From the NCBI GenBank assembly GCA_934757825.1, contig CAKVLP010000002.1, positions 310,001 through 374,000 of the forward strand: a stretch of DNA of 64,000 bases. Reading direction: 5' to 3'. Shown here in pieces: positions 43,552-52,098 of this stretch; the first letter of the stretch is position 1; each line of letters starts with the position of its first letter. The notes under the pieces are model-generated. The model ran no database searches. It saw only the letters and a program-made list of their open reading frames with translations, and was not told the origin of the DNA. The translations under genes were made by a program, and so were the position numbers. Source of the DNA: an uncultured Clostridia bacterium. GTDB taxonomy: Bacteria > Bacillota > Clostridia > Christensenellales > UBA1242.

Positions 43552-44592
43552 ATGAGTCTAAGTGTTTGTTTAATAGTAAAGAATGAGGAAAAAGTTTTGA
43601 GGCGATGTTTAAACTGCGTCAAAAAAATTGCCGACGAGATAATAGTAGTTGACACGGGGAGCACCGACAAAACAATAGCAATAGCAAAACACTTTACAAA
43701 AAAAATATTCACGTTTGTTTGGTGCGACGATTTTTCCAAGGCCAGAAATTATAGTTTTTCAAAAGCAACCTGTGACTACATAATGTGGATAGATGCCGAC
43801 GACATAATTTTAGATAGCGAGATAAGAAAAATAAATAATCTTAAAAAAGATTTAAACAAAGATGTGTATATGCTTAAATACATCTCTGGCACACCAGACA
43901 ACCAACTCGAATTTTTTAGAGAGCGCATTATAAAAAATTGCCAGTCCGCAAAATGGAATGGTTTTATTCACGAAACAATTACTCCATTTGGAAAAATAGA
44001 ATTTTTGGACATTAAAATAAACCACGCGAAAATTGAACCGAAAGATCCTAAACGAAATTTGAGAATTTACAACAAGCATTTGAAAAATGGTAAAACATTG
44101 AACGCAAGAGAAATGTATTATTACAGCAAAGAATTATTCTATAACAATTATTATACAAAATGTATCAAGTACTTAAAAAAATATTTAAAGATGCCAGGCA
44201 AATATTATCCAAATGAAATGGATGCAATACTTACACTGTCAAAATGCTACGAATTAAAAAACATAAAAGACAAACCTCTCGAAGTATTACTAAATAATCT
44301 TGACCATATTATCCCAACAAGCGAATACTTGTGCGAAATAGGAAACATTCACTTTTTAAACAATCGTATTCAAAACGCAATAATATTTTATAAATCAGCA
44401 CTTAACACCCATATCCAAAACAACGGAGTATTTTATCAAAAAGAGTACTATCACTTTATACCATATTTACAATTATCCGTCTGTCATTATTATCTTGGGA
44501 ATATGAATCTTGCAAAACATTACCACGAACTCGCAAAGCAAGAAAACCCTAATCACCCGCTCATAATAAATAATGAAATATATTTTAACTAA
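43552..44592 (+). CDS. Family 2 glycosyltransferase with TPR-like C-terminus
   Basis: The 346-aa product starts with a GT-A fold: SVCLIVKNEEKVLRRCL, EIIVVDTGSTDKT and the DxD-type MWIDADD near residues 79-85. The C-terminal 170 residues are helical repeats resembling TPRs (YYYSKELFYNNYYTKCIKYL, GNIHFLNNRIQNAIIFY). Such two-part enzymes (SunS-like) glycosylate proteins or peptides. The acceptor is unknown. An AGAGGA site precedes it. Its codon use is somewhat richer in A/T than its neighbours. Confidence 0.88.
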   Translation: MSLSVCLIVKNEEKVLRRCLNCVKKIADEIIVVDTGSTDKTIAIAKHFTKKIFTFVWCDDFSKARNYSFSKATCDYIMWIDADDIILDSEIRKINNLKKDLNKDVYMLKYISGTPDNQLEFFRERIIKNCQSAKWNGFIHETITPFGKIEFLDIKINHAKIEPKDPKRNLRIYNKHLKNGKTLNAREMYYYSKELFYNNYYTKCIKYLKKYLKMPGKYYPNEMDAILTLSKCYELKNIKDKPLEVLLNNLDHIIPTSEYLCEIGNIHFLNNRIQNAIIFYKSALNTHIQNNGVFYQKEYYHFIPYLQLSVCHYYLGNMNLAKHYHELAKQENPNHPLIINNEIYFN

Positions 44593-44963
44593 TTTCACTT
44601 TTGAAAATTGAAACACGAAATTGGTTGTTTTACGCATAATTTTAAGTTATTTTTCAGTTGAAAATATTATTCAACAACTGGCACATTATGTCACGTTTTT
44701 ATTATTAGGTTTGCATTTATACATATGTTTGTGACAATATCATATATGTTTGTGACAACAACTACATCAATAAATAAATTTAATTATTTGAAAAAATATT
44801 TTCAACTATATATATTGAAATTATTATTCAAGCAAAAAAATAACCAACAGCAATTGCTCGATTATTTTTTTCACAAAATGATTATACACAATTCATAATT
44901 TGAAGAAACAAATACCCTTGGCTTTAAAGCAACACAATCTGCAACTTATAAACTAAAAAATTT
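44593..44963. other. Gene-free AT-rich stretch with short repeats
   Basis: No gene. ATATGTTTGTGACAA occurs twice at a 21-bp period (44723-44737 and 44744-44758). A hairpin of A/T arms around AGCAATTGCT (44833-44871) resembles a bidirectional terminator. Otherwise low complexity. Confidence 0.5.
44833..44871. terminator. Possible bidirectional terminator
   Basis: AAAAAAATAA and TTATTTTTTT arms around the palindrome AGCAATTGCT. Confidence 0.5.
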
Positions 44964-45086
44964 CGGGAGCACTTTATGTGCGGTCCGGGTGCGACAGCTC
45001 CGACACCCTCGGGTTCGAATCCCGTTATTACAAAATAAAAAAAATCGGCTACTGCTAGTCGATTATGTTTTGGTGGACGATCAGGG
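44964..45086. repeat. Direct repeat copy A: tRNA-like segment plus truncated tRNA-Lys 3' end
   Basis: This about 122-bp unit is repeated at 45135-45256 with four differences. It contains a T-arm-like hairpin CGGGTTCGAATCCCG, a terminator-like hairpin, and ends in the last 16 nt of tRNA-Lys (TGGTGGACGATCAGGG on the plus strand). No complete tRNA can be folded from it. Confidence 0.8.
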
Positions 45087-45096
45087 GGCGACGCGT

Positions 45097-45125
45097 AAAT
45101 AAAAAGTACCCGTGTGTACTTTTTT
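45097..45125. terminator. Hairpin between the two direct repeats
   Basis: AAAAAGTAC / GTACTTTTTT arms with a 6-nt loop, typical terminator form. Confidence 0.6.
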
Positions 45126-45134
45126 AGCCAAAGC

Positions 45135-45256
45135 CGGGAGCACTTTATGTGCGGTCCGGGTGCGACAGCTCCGACTCCCTCGGGTTCGAATCCCGTTACT
45201 ACAAAATAAAAAAATCGGCTACTACTAGTCGATTATGTTTTGGTGGACGATCAGGG
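45135..45256. repeat. Direct repeat copy B, joined to the intact tRNA-Lys
   Basis: Copy B of the unit, about 97% identical to copy A. Its end is the true 3' end of the tRNA-Lys gene, so copy A looks like a tandem duplication that carried only the tRNA tail. The T-arm-like GGGTTCGAATCCC motif is conserved in both. Confidence 0.8.
45207..45235 (-). terminator. Terminator of the tRNA-Lys gene
   Basis: On the minus strand, AATCGACTA / TAGCCGATT hairpin and a T run, 6 bp after the encoded CCA. The duplicate is at about 45037-45065. Confidence 0.75.
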
Positions 45257-45316
45257 ATTCGAACCCTGGACCCACTGATTAAGAGTCAGTTGCTCTACCA
45301 ACTGAGCTAATCGTCC
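45241..45316 (-). tRNA. tRNA-Lys (anticodon CTT)
   Basis: The 76-nt cloverleaf starts GGACGATTAGCTCAGTTGG and has the anticodon stem-loop CTGACTCTTAATCAG (anticodon CTT). Its T-arm is CAGGGTTCGAATCCCTG and it ends in TCGTCC A with an encoded CCA. Arms pair fully. Truncated copies of its 3' and 5' ends flank it. Confidence 0.93.
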
Positions 45317-45490
45317 ATATTTGCTATTTACCTTCTGCCAACTTCGTCTTAAATATGTCCTTTCGTTTACGATAGCCCTCTCGGTCTTCCGGTCGTTTCC
45401 TCAGTATCTTCGTCACTCCCCGCTTAGTCTAAAAACTTGCCACCGGCAACTTTTCTTAACGAGTCGCACAATCTCACGCTAATCGTCCAT
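45317..45490 (-). other. tRNA-Lys 5' fragment followed by group II intron-like sequence
   Basis: On the minus strand, GGACGATTAGC (45480-45490), identical to the first 11 nt of tRNA-Lys, is followed by GTGAGATT and then GTGCGACTCGTTAAGAAAAG, which has the GUGCG start typical of bacterial group II introns. Segments such as GAGTGACGAAGATACTGAGG and AACGACCGGAAG resemble domain I. About 160 nt later the intact tRNA-Lys begins. No intron ORF, domain V or 3' end is recognisable. The intron assignment is tentative; the tRNA fragment is certain. Confidence 0.4.
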
Positions 45491-45513
45491 ATATATTTAT
45501 TTAAGACGTTAGT

Positions 45514-45542
45514 ATTATAAATCAAAAATATAGCGTTGTCAA
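45514..45542 (-). promoter_or_regulatory. Consensus promoter of the tRNA-Lys locus
   Basis: TTGACA, exactly 17 bp, TATAAT, about 24 bp upstream of the tRNA 5' fragment; the intact tRNA lies some 200 bp downstream. Confidence 0.8.
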
Positions 45543-45637
45543 CAATTATTAAAAAACATTTGACATTTCTTTTTACATAATACACATTGCTCATTTTCCT
45601 AATTAAACAAGCAAAAAACATAATCTAAACAAGCAAC

Positions 45638-45667
45638 AAAAAAGCACCGATTAAGTCGGTGCTTTTT
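45638..45667 (-). terminator. Terminator after the M60 peptidase gene
   Basis: AAAAAAGCACCGA / TCGGTGCTTTTT stem with T run, 80 bp after the stop codon. Confidence 0.85.
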
Positions 45668-45750
45668 ACAAATAAATGTCTTTACTTACTTAAATAAATA
45701 TTTTTTTAAACAACAATTATAATAAGCCTGTTTTTTAACAATATACTCTA

Positions 45751-48700
45751 TTATGATTTATTCTTCCTTTTATGAATTAAATACATAATAAGGAGAGCTA
45801 TTACAACCACGCCCACAAAGCTTGCCGTAATTACCGAAATTACTGGGAAAGGTTTAGGTTTAGGTTTATCAACAGGTAGATATCCCGCGGTAAGTTCTAC
45901 ATCGCCTCGGATTGTTATCACATCAAGGCTTTTTATTCCGTTTAATTGCCAGTAGTCTGGAACCACCCCAAACTGCAACGTTGTTAAATCGACTTGCGAG
46001 CCATATTCAAAATAATCCTCAAACAAAGTCTCGTCCCCATCTTTAAGAGTAAGCTTAAACAGCCTTTCATACACGGCTACAAATTCTGTATCGCTATCAC
46101 ATAGCACGCTTTCGCCAGACAGGTAAAACGCTCGCGTATTTTTCCAGCCAATTATTTTACTGCTTTCCTTATTTTCAGTTGGCAAATTAAATGCCAAATA
46201 TGGAATATAATTCATTATTTTTTCGGAGTTTTTATATACAAATTTTACCTTGATTTTATCGGCAAGCGTAACCGTGTAAGTATCGTCATTTAACGCTAAA
46301 ATTGTATCGTTTCTATCGTACTCAACACCACTGCCGTCCTTAATTTTAGATATGTATTTTGAATCAGAGATATCAAAATCAAGTGAGATTGTAGTGCCAT
46401 AGTCATAGTTATATGTTTTATTTTCGCCATTTACAGAAATTGTTATCTGGACATTTTTGGGCACAGCCAAAACCAAGTATTTACTTAAAATAAATTGAAT
46501 TTTATCATTTGCTGATTTAATTTTATCCAAATCTGCGTTACTTGGGACATAATCTTCAAAAACCAAAATTTTCATATTTTGAGCAAACTCAACCGTTTCA
46601 AAAGTGCAACTTTCAATTCCAGTAAATGTACCGGACTTTAAAACAACTTCTGTACCATTTTTAACCAAAATTTTTGAAGCGATTGCGCAATCATTTTTGA
46701 TGATTGTTTTGCCACCAATAAGCCCCATTTCCCCATACAATGCGGTCACATTATTAAGGGTCAATGTTCCACCCTCAACAATTAACACACTACCACTTGG
46801 CGATGAGTTATTTGCAAATTCGGAGTTTTCAATAGTCAACTTTCGCACAGCCATGTTTGATTTGTAATAAACTGTTGCCTGTATCGTTGATGTATTGTTC
46901 TTAATCGCAGCACCCTTTATGTTGGTAAAACCATCAATATGTAATCCGGCGCCAATTTCAGCGGTATTTCCGCTTATTTCCCCTCCGGCAACATTTAGTA
47001 TTCCGCCCGCATAATTCTTTACTATTCCGTTTTTAGCGGTGTTATTTTTAACAACGCAATCCGTTAGGGCCAACGTCCCCTTGCTGGCAATAATTCCGGC
47101 GCCAGTAGACGAATTGTTTTCAAATGTCACATTTTCAAAGGTAAAATTCACATTCGCATAATTACAATAGAAAGCACTGCCGACACTAGCGCGATTGTCT
47201 TTTATGGTGCAGTTTTTAAATAGTGACCCATTTGAGCCTCCTTGCATAACAATTACGCCCGCGCCAGAGGAAAAGTTGTTTTGCAAAATCAAGTTGTTGG
47301 CATTTACCACACCTGAGATGCTAAAAATCGCGCCATTTTGGCTAAAACCATTGCCGTCTAGGATAATATGTAGCGTATCGGTTCCGATAATAGTAAGCGT
47401 AATGCCCGACTTCACCGTAAACAGGTCACCCGGCTCAACTTTATACACTGTAAGGTCTGCCACCACATCATCGGCAAGTGTTATTGTAATGTTTTTATCA
47501 ATTAAAATGTTGGTCGTAGAAAATGATTTTTTAAGTTTTATAACATCTCCGCTTGTCGCACTCGTAACGGCCTGACTAAGCGTTGTATAGCCAGTTTCGC
47601 CTATCACACATATAATGTCGGAAAACTCCTCAACTTGTTTTGCATCGCTTTGACGAGAAGTATTAAATGTATTGTCGACAGCAACTATTTTATAACTTGG
47701 ACTGTAACCCTCAGTATACTTAGTGCTATCAACAAAAGAGGCTTCATATGTAAACCCTATGACTTTGTAGCCGTTTGTTTCGTCGCCCTCCAATATCTCA
47801 TAACCCAAATGGTTTTCATTTTCAGTGTGGTCAATAAGAATATTGAAGCCATTTTCGGATTTTGAAACGTATTTTATACTTACCATAGTTGCGTCAGAAT
47901 ATGCGGGCGTCGTGTTATGATTGTGATAAGCAAGGTTGTTTTGATACCAAAGTTTGTACTGTTTGGAATTATCCACATAACCAGACGACCTTGCCTTTGA
48001 CATAAGATCGTTAAAAGTGTCTCCGGCTGTGGCAATCTTGAACACTGGGTCATCGGTTTTAACCACTGTGGTCTCGCTCCCAGCCTCAGAATCGTCGCTT
48101 TTAACATACGTAATCGAATAGCCCCATCGGTCGAAATAATACGACATATCCACGCCCGTCGCTATTGAAGCGTAAAACACTTGAAGCTCGGTGCGGGATA
48201 TTTTTTTCACATCACTTATTACACTCTTTAAGTCAGGATACTGTGCCCAAAACTCTTTTATTTTAGGGTATGTTCCCCTATAACAATTTTCCAAGTCACC
48301 CCAAAATCCCTTTTGCCAACTCTCTATATACCACCAAATAAGGTAATTGTAGCGATTGGAGTTAAAAAAGTCCTTTTTGTCATAGGTAAGATCGCTAGAA
48401 AGCGCCTCAACAGTCTTACTAAAATCTCCACGTGTATTTAGTTTTTGGATTGCGGTTTCATTGTATTTTGCGTACATATTGTTGGTTGTTTCGCCAATTG
48501 TGCGATTTATATTGTCTAACATATGTCCGATTTCGTGCGGAACCGCCCAGCCAAAATCCGACCCTTTAAGCAGTATCCCTTGCGCATTAGAATACACGCC
48601 AACGTGCTCAGCGGCTGCATATGCGGCAGCACCTGTCCAAGGCTGAACCGCCCTAATGTTGAAGTTGGCATACAGATTTCGCTCATCAAAAACTGGGCTT

Positions 48701-50160
48701 GAAGAATTTTGCGTTATGCCTCCAAATTCGAGCAATTCGTCCATAAAGCTGTTCCAATTTTGCACGGTTTGAAGCGGACTATTGTTTTGATAAAACTCGT
48801 ATGCTCGTGTAGCGTCAAGCGTAATAATTGCGTGGTCGGTAACTATTTCGGAAAGATTGACCACATTGCTTGGGTCTGCGTTAACTTTCTTTGCGTACTC
48901 TTTAAGTTCGTGGATATACACTTTTTCGTTGGATTGCGCCGTAAGCACAGGATACAAACTTCCGCCCTCAACATAAACCTTAACATTTTCGCTTTGCTCA
49001 GCGCTAGTATATGGGTTAACGATGTAAATCGGCCCGCCGAGCGCCACGTCAATAGAATAATCATTGTGCTTAAAGTTTGGCGTAGTAAAGGTGTTTTTTC
49101 CGCGTTTTAATTGAAGTTCGCCACCAAGCCAACTTCGCCAATGTCCCACATGCTGGGAAAATCTTATCCTAGGAAGTGGGTCAGACGCAGGCGCCTCAAC
49201 GTAAATATTTACAACTTGCCCTGGCGTGGACAAAATTCCCATCACCTGCCTATTGGTACCAAATGACGATGTTTGAAGGTCGTTACGGCAATACTTGGCA
49301 ATATCTCCGTACTGTCTTATCACATTTTGCGAAGTACTATTGGTCGAAAACTCGCGTTTTGGGTTGAAATTAACCTTACCTAACGCAACCTCTTTTGCAC
49401 GATCAAACTTTTCTTGCATTTTAGGATAATTTATGTTTGATTTAAGCTTGTTTTCAAATTCACAGAGTTTTTCAAATGTACTAAGGTTGCTATTCAAAGT
49501 AGTTTGCGTGTAGTCGGAAAACATTGCTGAGTACAACGCAAAATCGCTGTTTTCCGGTTGCAAAAAGATTATCTCCTTTGCGGTTGCAACATATTTGTGA
49601 CTGGTCGAAACCTTAACGTATTCAAACCTAAACTTTGTCGTTTCAATAGTTTGACCGAAATCAAAAACAACAAAACTGGACGTTTCGGTCGTAATGTAAT
49701 TTTTAATAAGTGTAAGCCCAGCGCCATTGTCATAGTACAAGTTAAGATTTGTCGGATACCCTCTCGTCATTCCATTTTCGGACGCGTAAATAATCCTATT
49801 TAAAGCCGTTTTTTGAGAAAACGTAACGTCTATGTAGTTTATGAAGTTTTGTTTTGTCTCGTTAGTCACGGGGTCAAGATACGACACATTGTTGTCTTGT
49901 GCGGACTTAAAACTGGTCGAATAATTGCGGTCGAATGCCTTTGCTAGTTCGTTTCCAGAAAGTTCTCCGCCGTTGTTATCAAAAGTGAACTCGCTGGTTG
50001 GGACGGAATAAAAGTCAAGATAATCCGCTTGCAATCGATAGTCGTCACTAGTTATGACTGTGGCGTTTTCATCGATTGCAAAAACCACGGGTTTCACTCC
50101 AACAAATGCCGTCATCACAAGTCCAAATATTGTTAACAAGATCCCTATTTTTCGCTTCAT
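45751..50160 (-). CDS. Cell-surface M60-family metallopeptidase (mucinase-like)
   Basis: The 1469-aa protein begins with a signal peptide (to about residue 30). An F5/8-type (CBM32-like) sugar-binding domain follows (about 60-205), then the M60-like domain with HEIGHMLDN (zinc ligands near residues 542-546, catalytic Glu). A right-handed beta-helix region (about 880-1190; repeats such as NCTIKDNRA, ENNSSTGAGI) and an InlB-type repeat (LKDGDETLFEDYFEYG) come next. It ends in a C-terminal membrane helix and KRKNKS tail. M60 enzymes cleave mucin-type glycoproteins. The ATG at 50160 has AGGCGG 7 bp upstream; a TTG two codons earlier is less likely. It is divergent from the rhomboid gene. Confidence 0.9.
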   Translation of the reverse strand: MKRKIGILLTIFGLVMTAFVGVKPVVFAIDENATVITSDDYRLQADYLDFYSVPTSEFTFDNNGGELSGNELAKAFDRNYSTSFKSAQDNNVSYLDPVTNETKQNFINYIDVTFSQKTALNRIIYASENGMTRGYPTNLNLYYDNGAGLTLIKNYITTETSSFVVFDFGQTIETTKFRFEYVKVSTSHKYVATAKEIIFLQPENSDFALYSAMFSDYTQTTLNSNLSTFEKLCEFENKLKSNINYPKMQEKFDRAKEVALGKVNFNPKREFSTNSTSQNVIRQYGDIAKYCRNDLQTSSFGTNRQVMGILSTPGQVVNIYVEAPASDPLPRIRFSQHVGHWRSWLGGELQLKRGKNTFTTPNFKHNDYSIDVALGGPIYIVNPYTSAEQSENVKVYVEGGSLYPVLTAQSNEKVYIHELKEYAKKVNADPSNVVNLSEIVTDHAIITLDATRAYEFYQNNSPLQTVQNWNSFMDELLEFGGITQNSSSPVFDERNLYANFNIRAVQPWTGAAAYAAAEHVGVYSNAQGILLKGSDFGWAVPHEIGHMLDNINRTIGETTNNMYAKYNETAIQKLNTRGDFSKTVEALSSDLTYDKKDFFNSNRYNYLIWWYIESWQKGFWGDLENCYRGTYPKIKEFWAQYPDLKSVISDVKKISRTELQVFYASIATGVDMSYYFDRWGYSITYVKSDDSEAGSETTVVKTDDPVFKIATAGDTFNDLMSKARSSGYVDNSKQYKLWYQNNLAYHNHNTTPAYSDATMVSIKYVSKSENGFNILIDHTENENHLGYEILEGDETNGYKVIGFTYEASFVDSTKYTEGYSPSYKIVAVDNTFNTSRQSDAKQVEEFSDIICVIGETGYTTLSQAVTSATSGDVIKLKKSFSTTNILIDKNITITLADDVVADLTVYKVEPGDLFTVKSGITLTIIGTDTLHIILDGNGFSQNGAIFSISGVVNANNLILQNNFSSGAGVIVMQGGSNGSLFKNCTIKDNRASVGSAFYCNYANVNFTFENVTFENNSSTGAGIIASKGTLALTDCVVKNNTAKNGIVKNYAGGILNVAGGEISGNTAEIGAGLHIDGFTNIKGAAIKNNTSTIQATVYYKSNMAVRKLTIENSEFANNSSPSGSVLIVEGGTLTLNNVTALYGEMGLIGGKTIIKNDCAIASKILVKNGTEVVLKSGTFTGIESCTFETVEFAQNMKILVFEDYVPSNADLDKIKSANDKIQFILSKYLVLAVPKNVQITISVNGENKTYNYDYGTTISLDFDISDSKYISKIKDGSGVEYDRNDTILALNDDTYTVTLADKIKVKFVYKNSEKIMNYIPYLAFNLPTENKESSKIIGWKNTRAFYLSGESVLCDSDTEFVAVYERLFKLTLKDGDETLFEDYFEYGSQVDLTTLQFGVVPDYWQLNGIKSLDVITIRGDVELTAGYLPVDKPKPKPFPVISVITASFVGVVVIALLIMYLIHKRKNKS

Positions 50161-50263
50161 ATTCAAACCGCCTATAAATTTTTATGATATTTAGTATATC
50201 ATATTAAAATTATTTTTTCATAGTATTTATCGTGACAAAAACTCTAATTAAATATATTTTAGG

Positions 50264-50292
50264 TTGTTTTAACAAAAAAAATATGTTAAACT
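50264..50292 (+). promoter_or_regulatory. Candidate promoter of the rhomboid gene
   Basis: TTGTTT, 17 bp, TAAACT, 30 bp before the ATG. Confidence 0.45.
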
Positions 50293-50321
50293 TTTTTTAA
50301 ATTTAATAGAGGTTTTTTGTT

Positions 50322-51713
50322 ATGAATGTATTTAATGAAAAAAACAAACAACTTACTTGGCTTAATAGGAATTATTTCTATCTCACCACCTTAACGATAA
50401 TGTTTATAAACTTTATGTTTTTTACTTGCGCACCATCAATACAAGAAAGTATTGTGCCTGCATATCAATCATTAAACGGACTAACACTTGGAATTGTTAA
50501 TTCCTTCACGCATTATGGCTGGCAACATTTGCTTTTAAATATGCTATGCTTTTCGGTGATAAGCCTGTACTTAGAACGCAAATTCGGAAGCATTAAATAC
50601 TTTGTTCTTGTGTGGTTTAACATCATATTTTCTTGCGCCATTGGCTCTATGATTTGGGATACAAACCATTGGGGCGGGTTCTCAGTCACAAACTATTCCT
50701 TATATGGGGTTTTGATAGTAACCTACATATACGCAGTAATCAAAAACAAAAAAGACACAACAAACAATATTTGGGGCGGAATAACCGTAGCACTTGTGTT
50801 TTTAGCAATGTGTTTTAATGAAGAAGGAGGATTTCCTTTTAAGCCATATCCTGTTGACCTAATTACAAATTCTGGGCATTATTCAGGAATAATTGCTGGT
50901 TTAATTGTTAGTTGTATTGTGTTGTTTATCAAATTTATTATAAACCACGACTATGTTAAAAAAGAAAATGAAACCACTTCAGAAAATTTCCCAAAGTGGC
51001 AAAAAATAACCGCATTAAGCATCGTTGGCGTATTAAGTGTAATGATAATTTTATTTGCTTCACTAGCATCAACAAACACTACATGCAAAGTAAATTTGGT
51101 TAGCAGTGTTAAAGAATTTAATATGACGACATCTTACAACTCATCAGAAATAAACCCCGTAATCACCCCACTAATGATTATAGAAGATATTAAAACTCAA
51201 AAGAATTTATCTACTTTAAATGGATACGCTTTCAATTTAAGCCTTTCTAAAAATGATGATTATTATCGCAGAACCAGCCAAACCAGTAATTGTATTTACA
51301 ACAAAAATATATTTGAAGTTATACCACTTGCACCTATAAATGTTAATGTTGTTGCCGAAAAACAACACTCAATCAAAATAGAAAAAAGCACCGTTTTCCC
51401 CGACTCTATTTCTCCAACACTATATTTTACAAACTATACTTCCATTAAAAATAATTACCACCAAGATAAAAGATTTTATATTTGTGACGATAAAATTTAC
51501 GATAGTTATTCCCTTGAAGATGTGTTCTGGGTTTCACCTAAAGATCCTTATCCACTGGTTTTAGAGTTAAATACTTCTTTAATGAAAAGTTCTGTAAACA
51601 CTTCAAAAATTGTGGTTAAAGTTAATGGCGAAACTGTAACACCAAGTTATGGCAGAATAAATTTGGACACAATAACACAAAACATTGTAATTACAATTTA
51701 TGAACAAGCATAG
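50322..51713 (+). CDS. Rhomboid-family intramembrane protease with outer C-terminal domain
   Basis: The 463-aa product has six to seven membrane helices in its first 250 residues. Rhomboid motifs are HYGWQHLLLNM (residues 64-74, His/Asn conserved), catalytic serine in NYSLYG (Ser126) and catalytic histidine in GHYSGIIAG (His186). GxSxxxG is relaxed. The last 200 residues form a soluble, beta-rich, presumably outer domain not known to me. It is divergent from the M60 surface protein, whose C-terminal helix could be a substrate, which is inference. A terminator follows. Confidence 0.82.
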   Translation: MNVFNEKNKQLTWLNRNYFYLTTLTIMFINFMFFTCAPSIQESIVPAYQSLNGLTLGIVNSFTHYGWQHLLLNMLCFSVISLYLERKFGSIKYFVLVWFNIIFSCAIGSMIWDTNHWGGFSVTNYSLYGVLIVTYIYAVIKNKKDTTNNIWGGITVALVFLAMCFNEEGGFPFKPYPVDLITNSGHYSGIIAGLIVSCIVLFIKFIINHDYVKKENETTSENFPKWQKITALSIVGVLSVMIILFASLASTNTTCKVNLVSSVKEFNMTTSYNSSEINPVITPLMIIEDIKTQKNLSTLNGYAFNLSLSKNDDYYRRTSQTSNCIYNKNIFEVIPLAPINVNVVAEKQHSIKIEKSTVFPDSISPTLYFTNYTSIKNNYHQDKRFYICDDKIYDSYSLEDVFWVSPKDPYPLVLELNTSLMKSSVNTSKIVVKVNGETVTPSYGRINLDTITQNIVITIYEQA

Positions 51714-51728
51714 TAATATGCAAACAAC

Positions 51729-51758
51729 AAAAAAACAGCCTAAATTAGGCTGTTTTTT
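51729..51758. terminator. Bidirectional terminator
   Basis: AAAAAACAGCCTA / TAGGCTGTTTTTT between the convergent rhomboid and DUF1667 genes. Confidence 0.9.
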
Positions 51759-52098
51759 ATTCTACCTTATAACTTGTAACTACTATGTCAGCGCCAGTGT
51801 TTAGCACATTTTTTAACACAACATCGCCAAGTTTTGCAGATTTTACTTTAAGTTTGTTTATCTCGTCCATAACCGACATAACCAAGTTTTTAGGAACAGG
51901 AGCGCTAGTTTTGACCGACAACACACCGTCGTTTTTGGTCTTCAATATCGCTGTAACAATTCGCTTAGGCTCGGTCATTTCTTGTATTGCGTAGGTTTCG
52001 CCACGCTTGCAGTTGTTGCCAGTAACAGTGTAACCAGTTTTAGTTTTGGTCACTTCAATTTCGCAACCCATTGGACACATAATACACGTTAGTTTCAT
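51757..52098 (-). CDS. DUF1667 protein of the glycerol-3-phosphate module
   Basis: The 113-aa product begins with LTCIMCPMGCEIEV and has a fourth cysteine in NNCKRGE, a four-Cys cluster that could bind a metal or iron-sulfur centre. DUF1667 genes typically follow the two FAD dehydrogenase genes of the Clostridial glycerol-3-phosphate operon, as here. Its start overlaps the upstream gene's stop by 4 bp. Confidence 0.88.
   Translation of the reverse strand: MKLTCIMCPMGCEIEVTKTKTGYTVTGNNCKRGETYAIQEMTEPKRIVTAILKTKNDGVLSVKTSAPVPKNLVMSVMDEINKLKVKSAKLGDVVLKNVLNTGADIVVTSYKVE

Noticed and set aside
44964..45256. Complete tRNA genes within the two direct repeats
   Set aside because: A T-arm-like hairpin is present but no acceptor, D-arm or anticodon arm pairs with it, and there is no CCA.
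45424..45621. 65-codon minus-strand frame
   Set aside because: It spans the consensus tRNA-locus promoter and the tRNA 5' fragment, has no ribosome site and no family resemblance.
38539..45750. CRISPR array near the dual-HEPN gene
   Set aside because: No regularly spaced 25-40 bp repeats are present; the only repeats are the two tRNA-linked units and short 15-bp copies.
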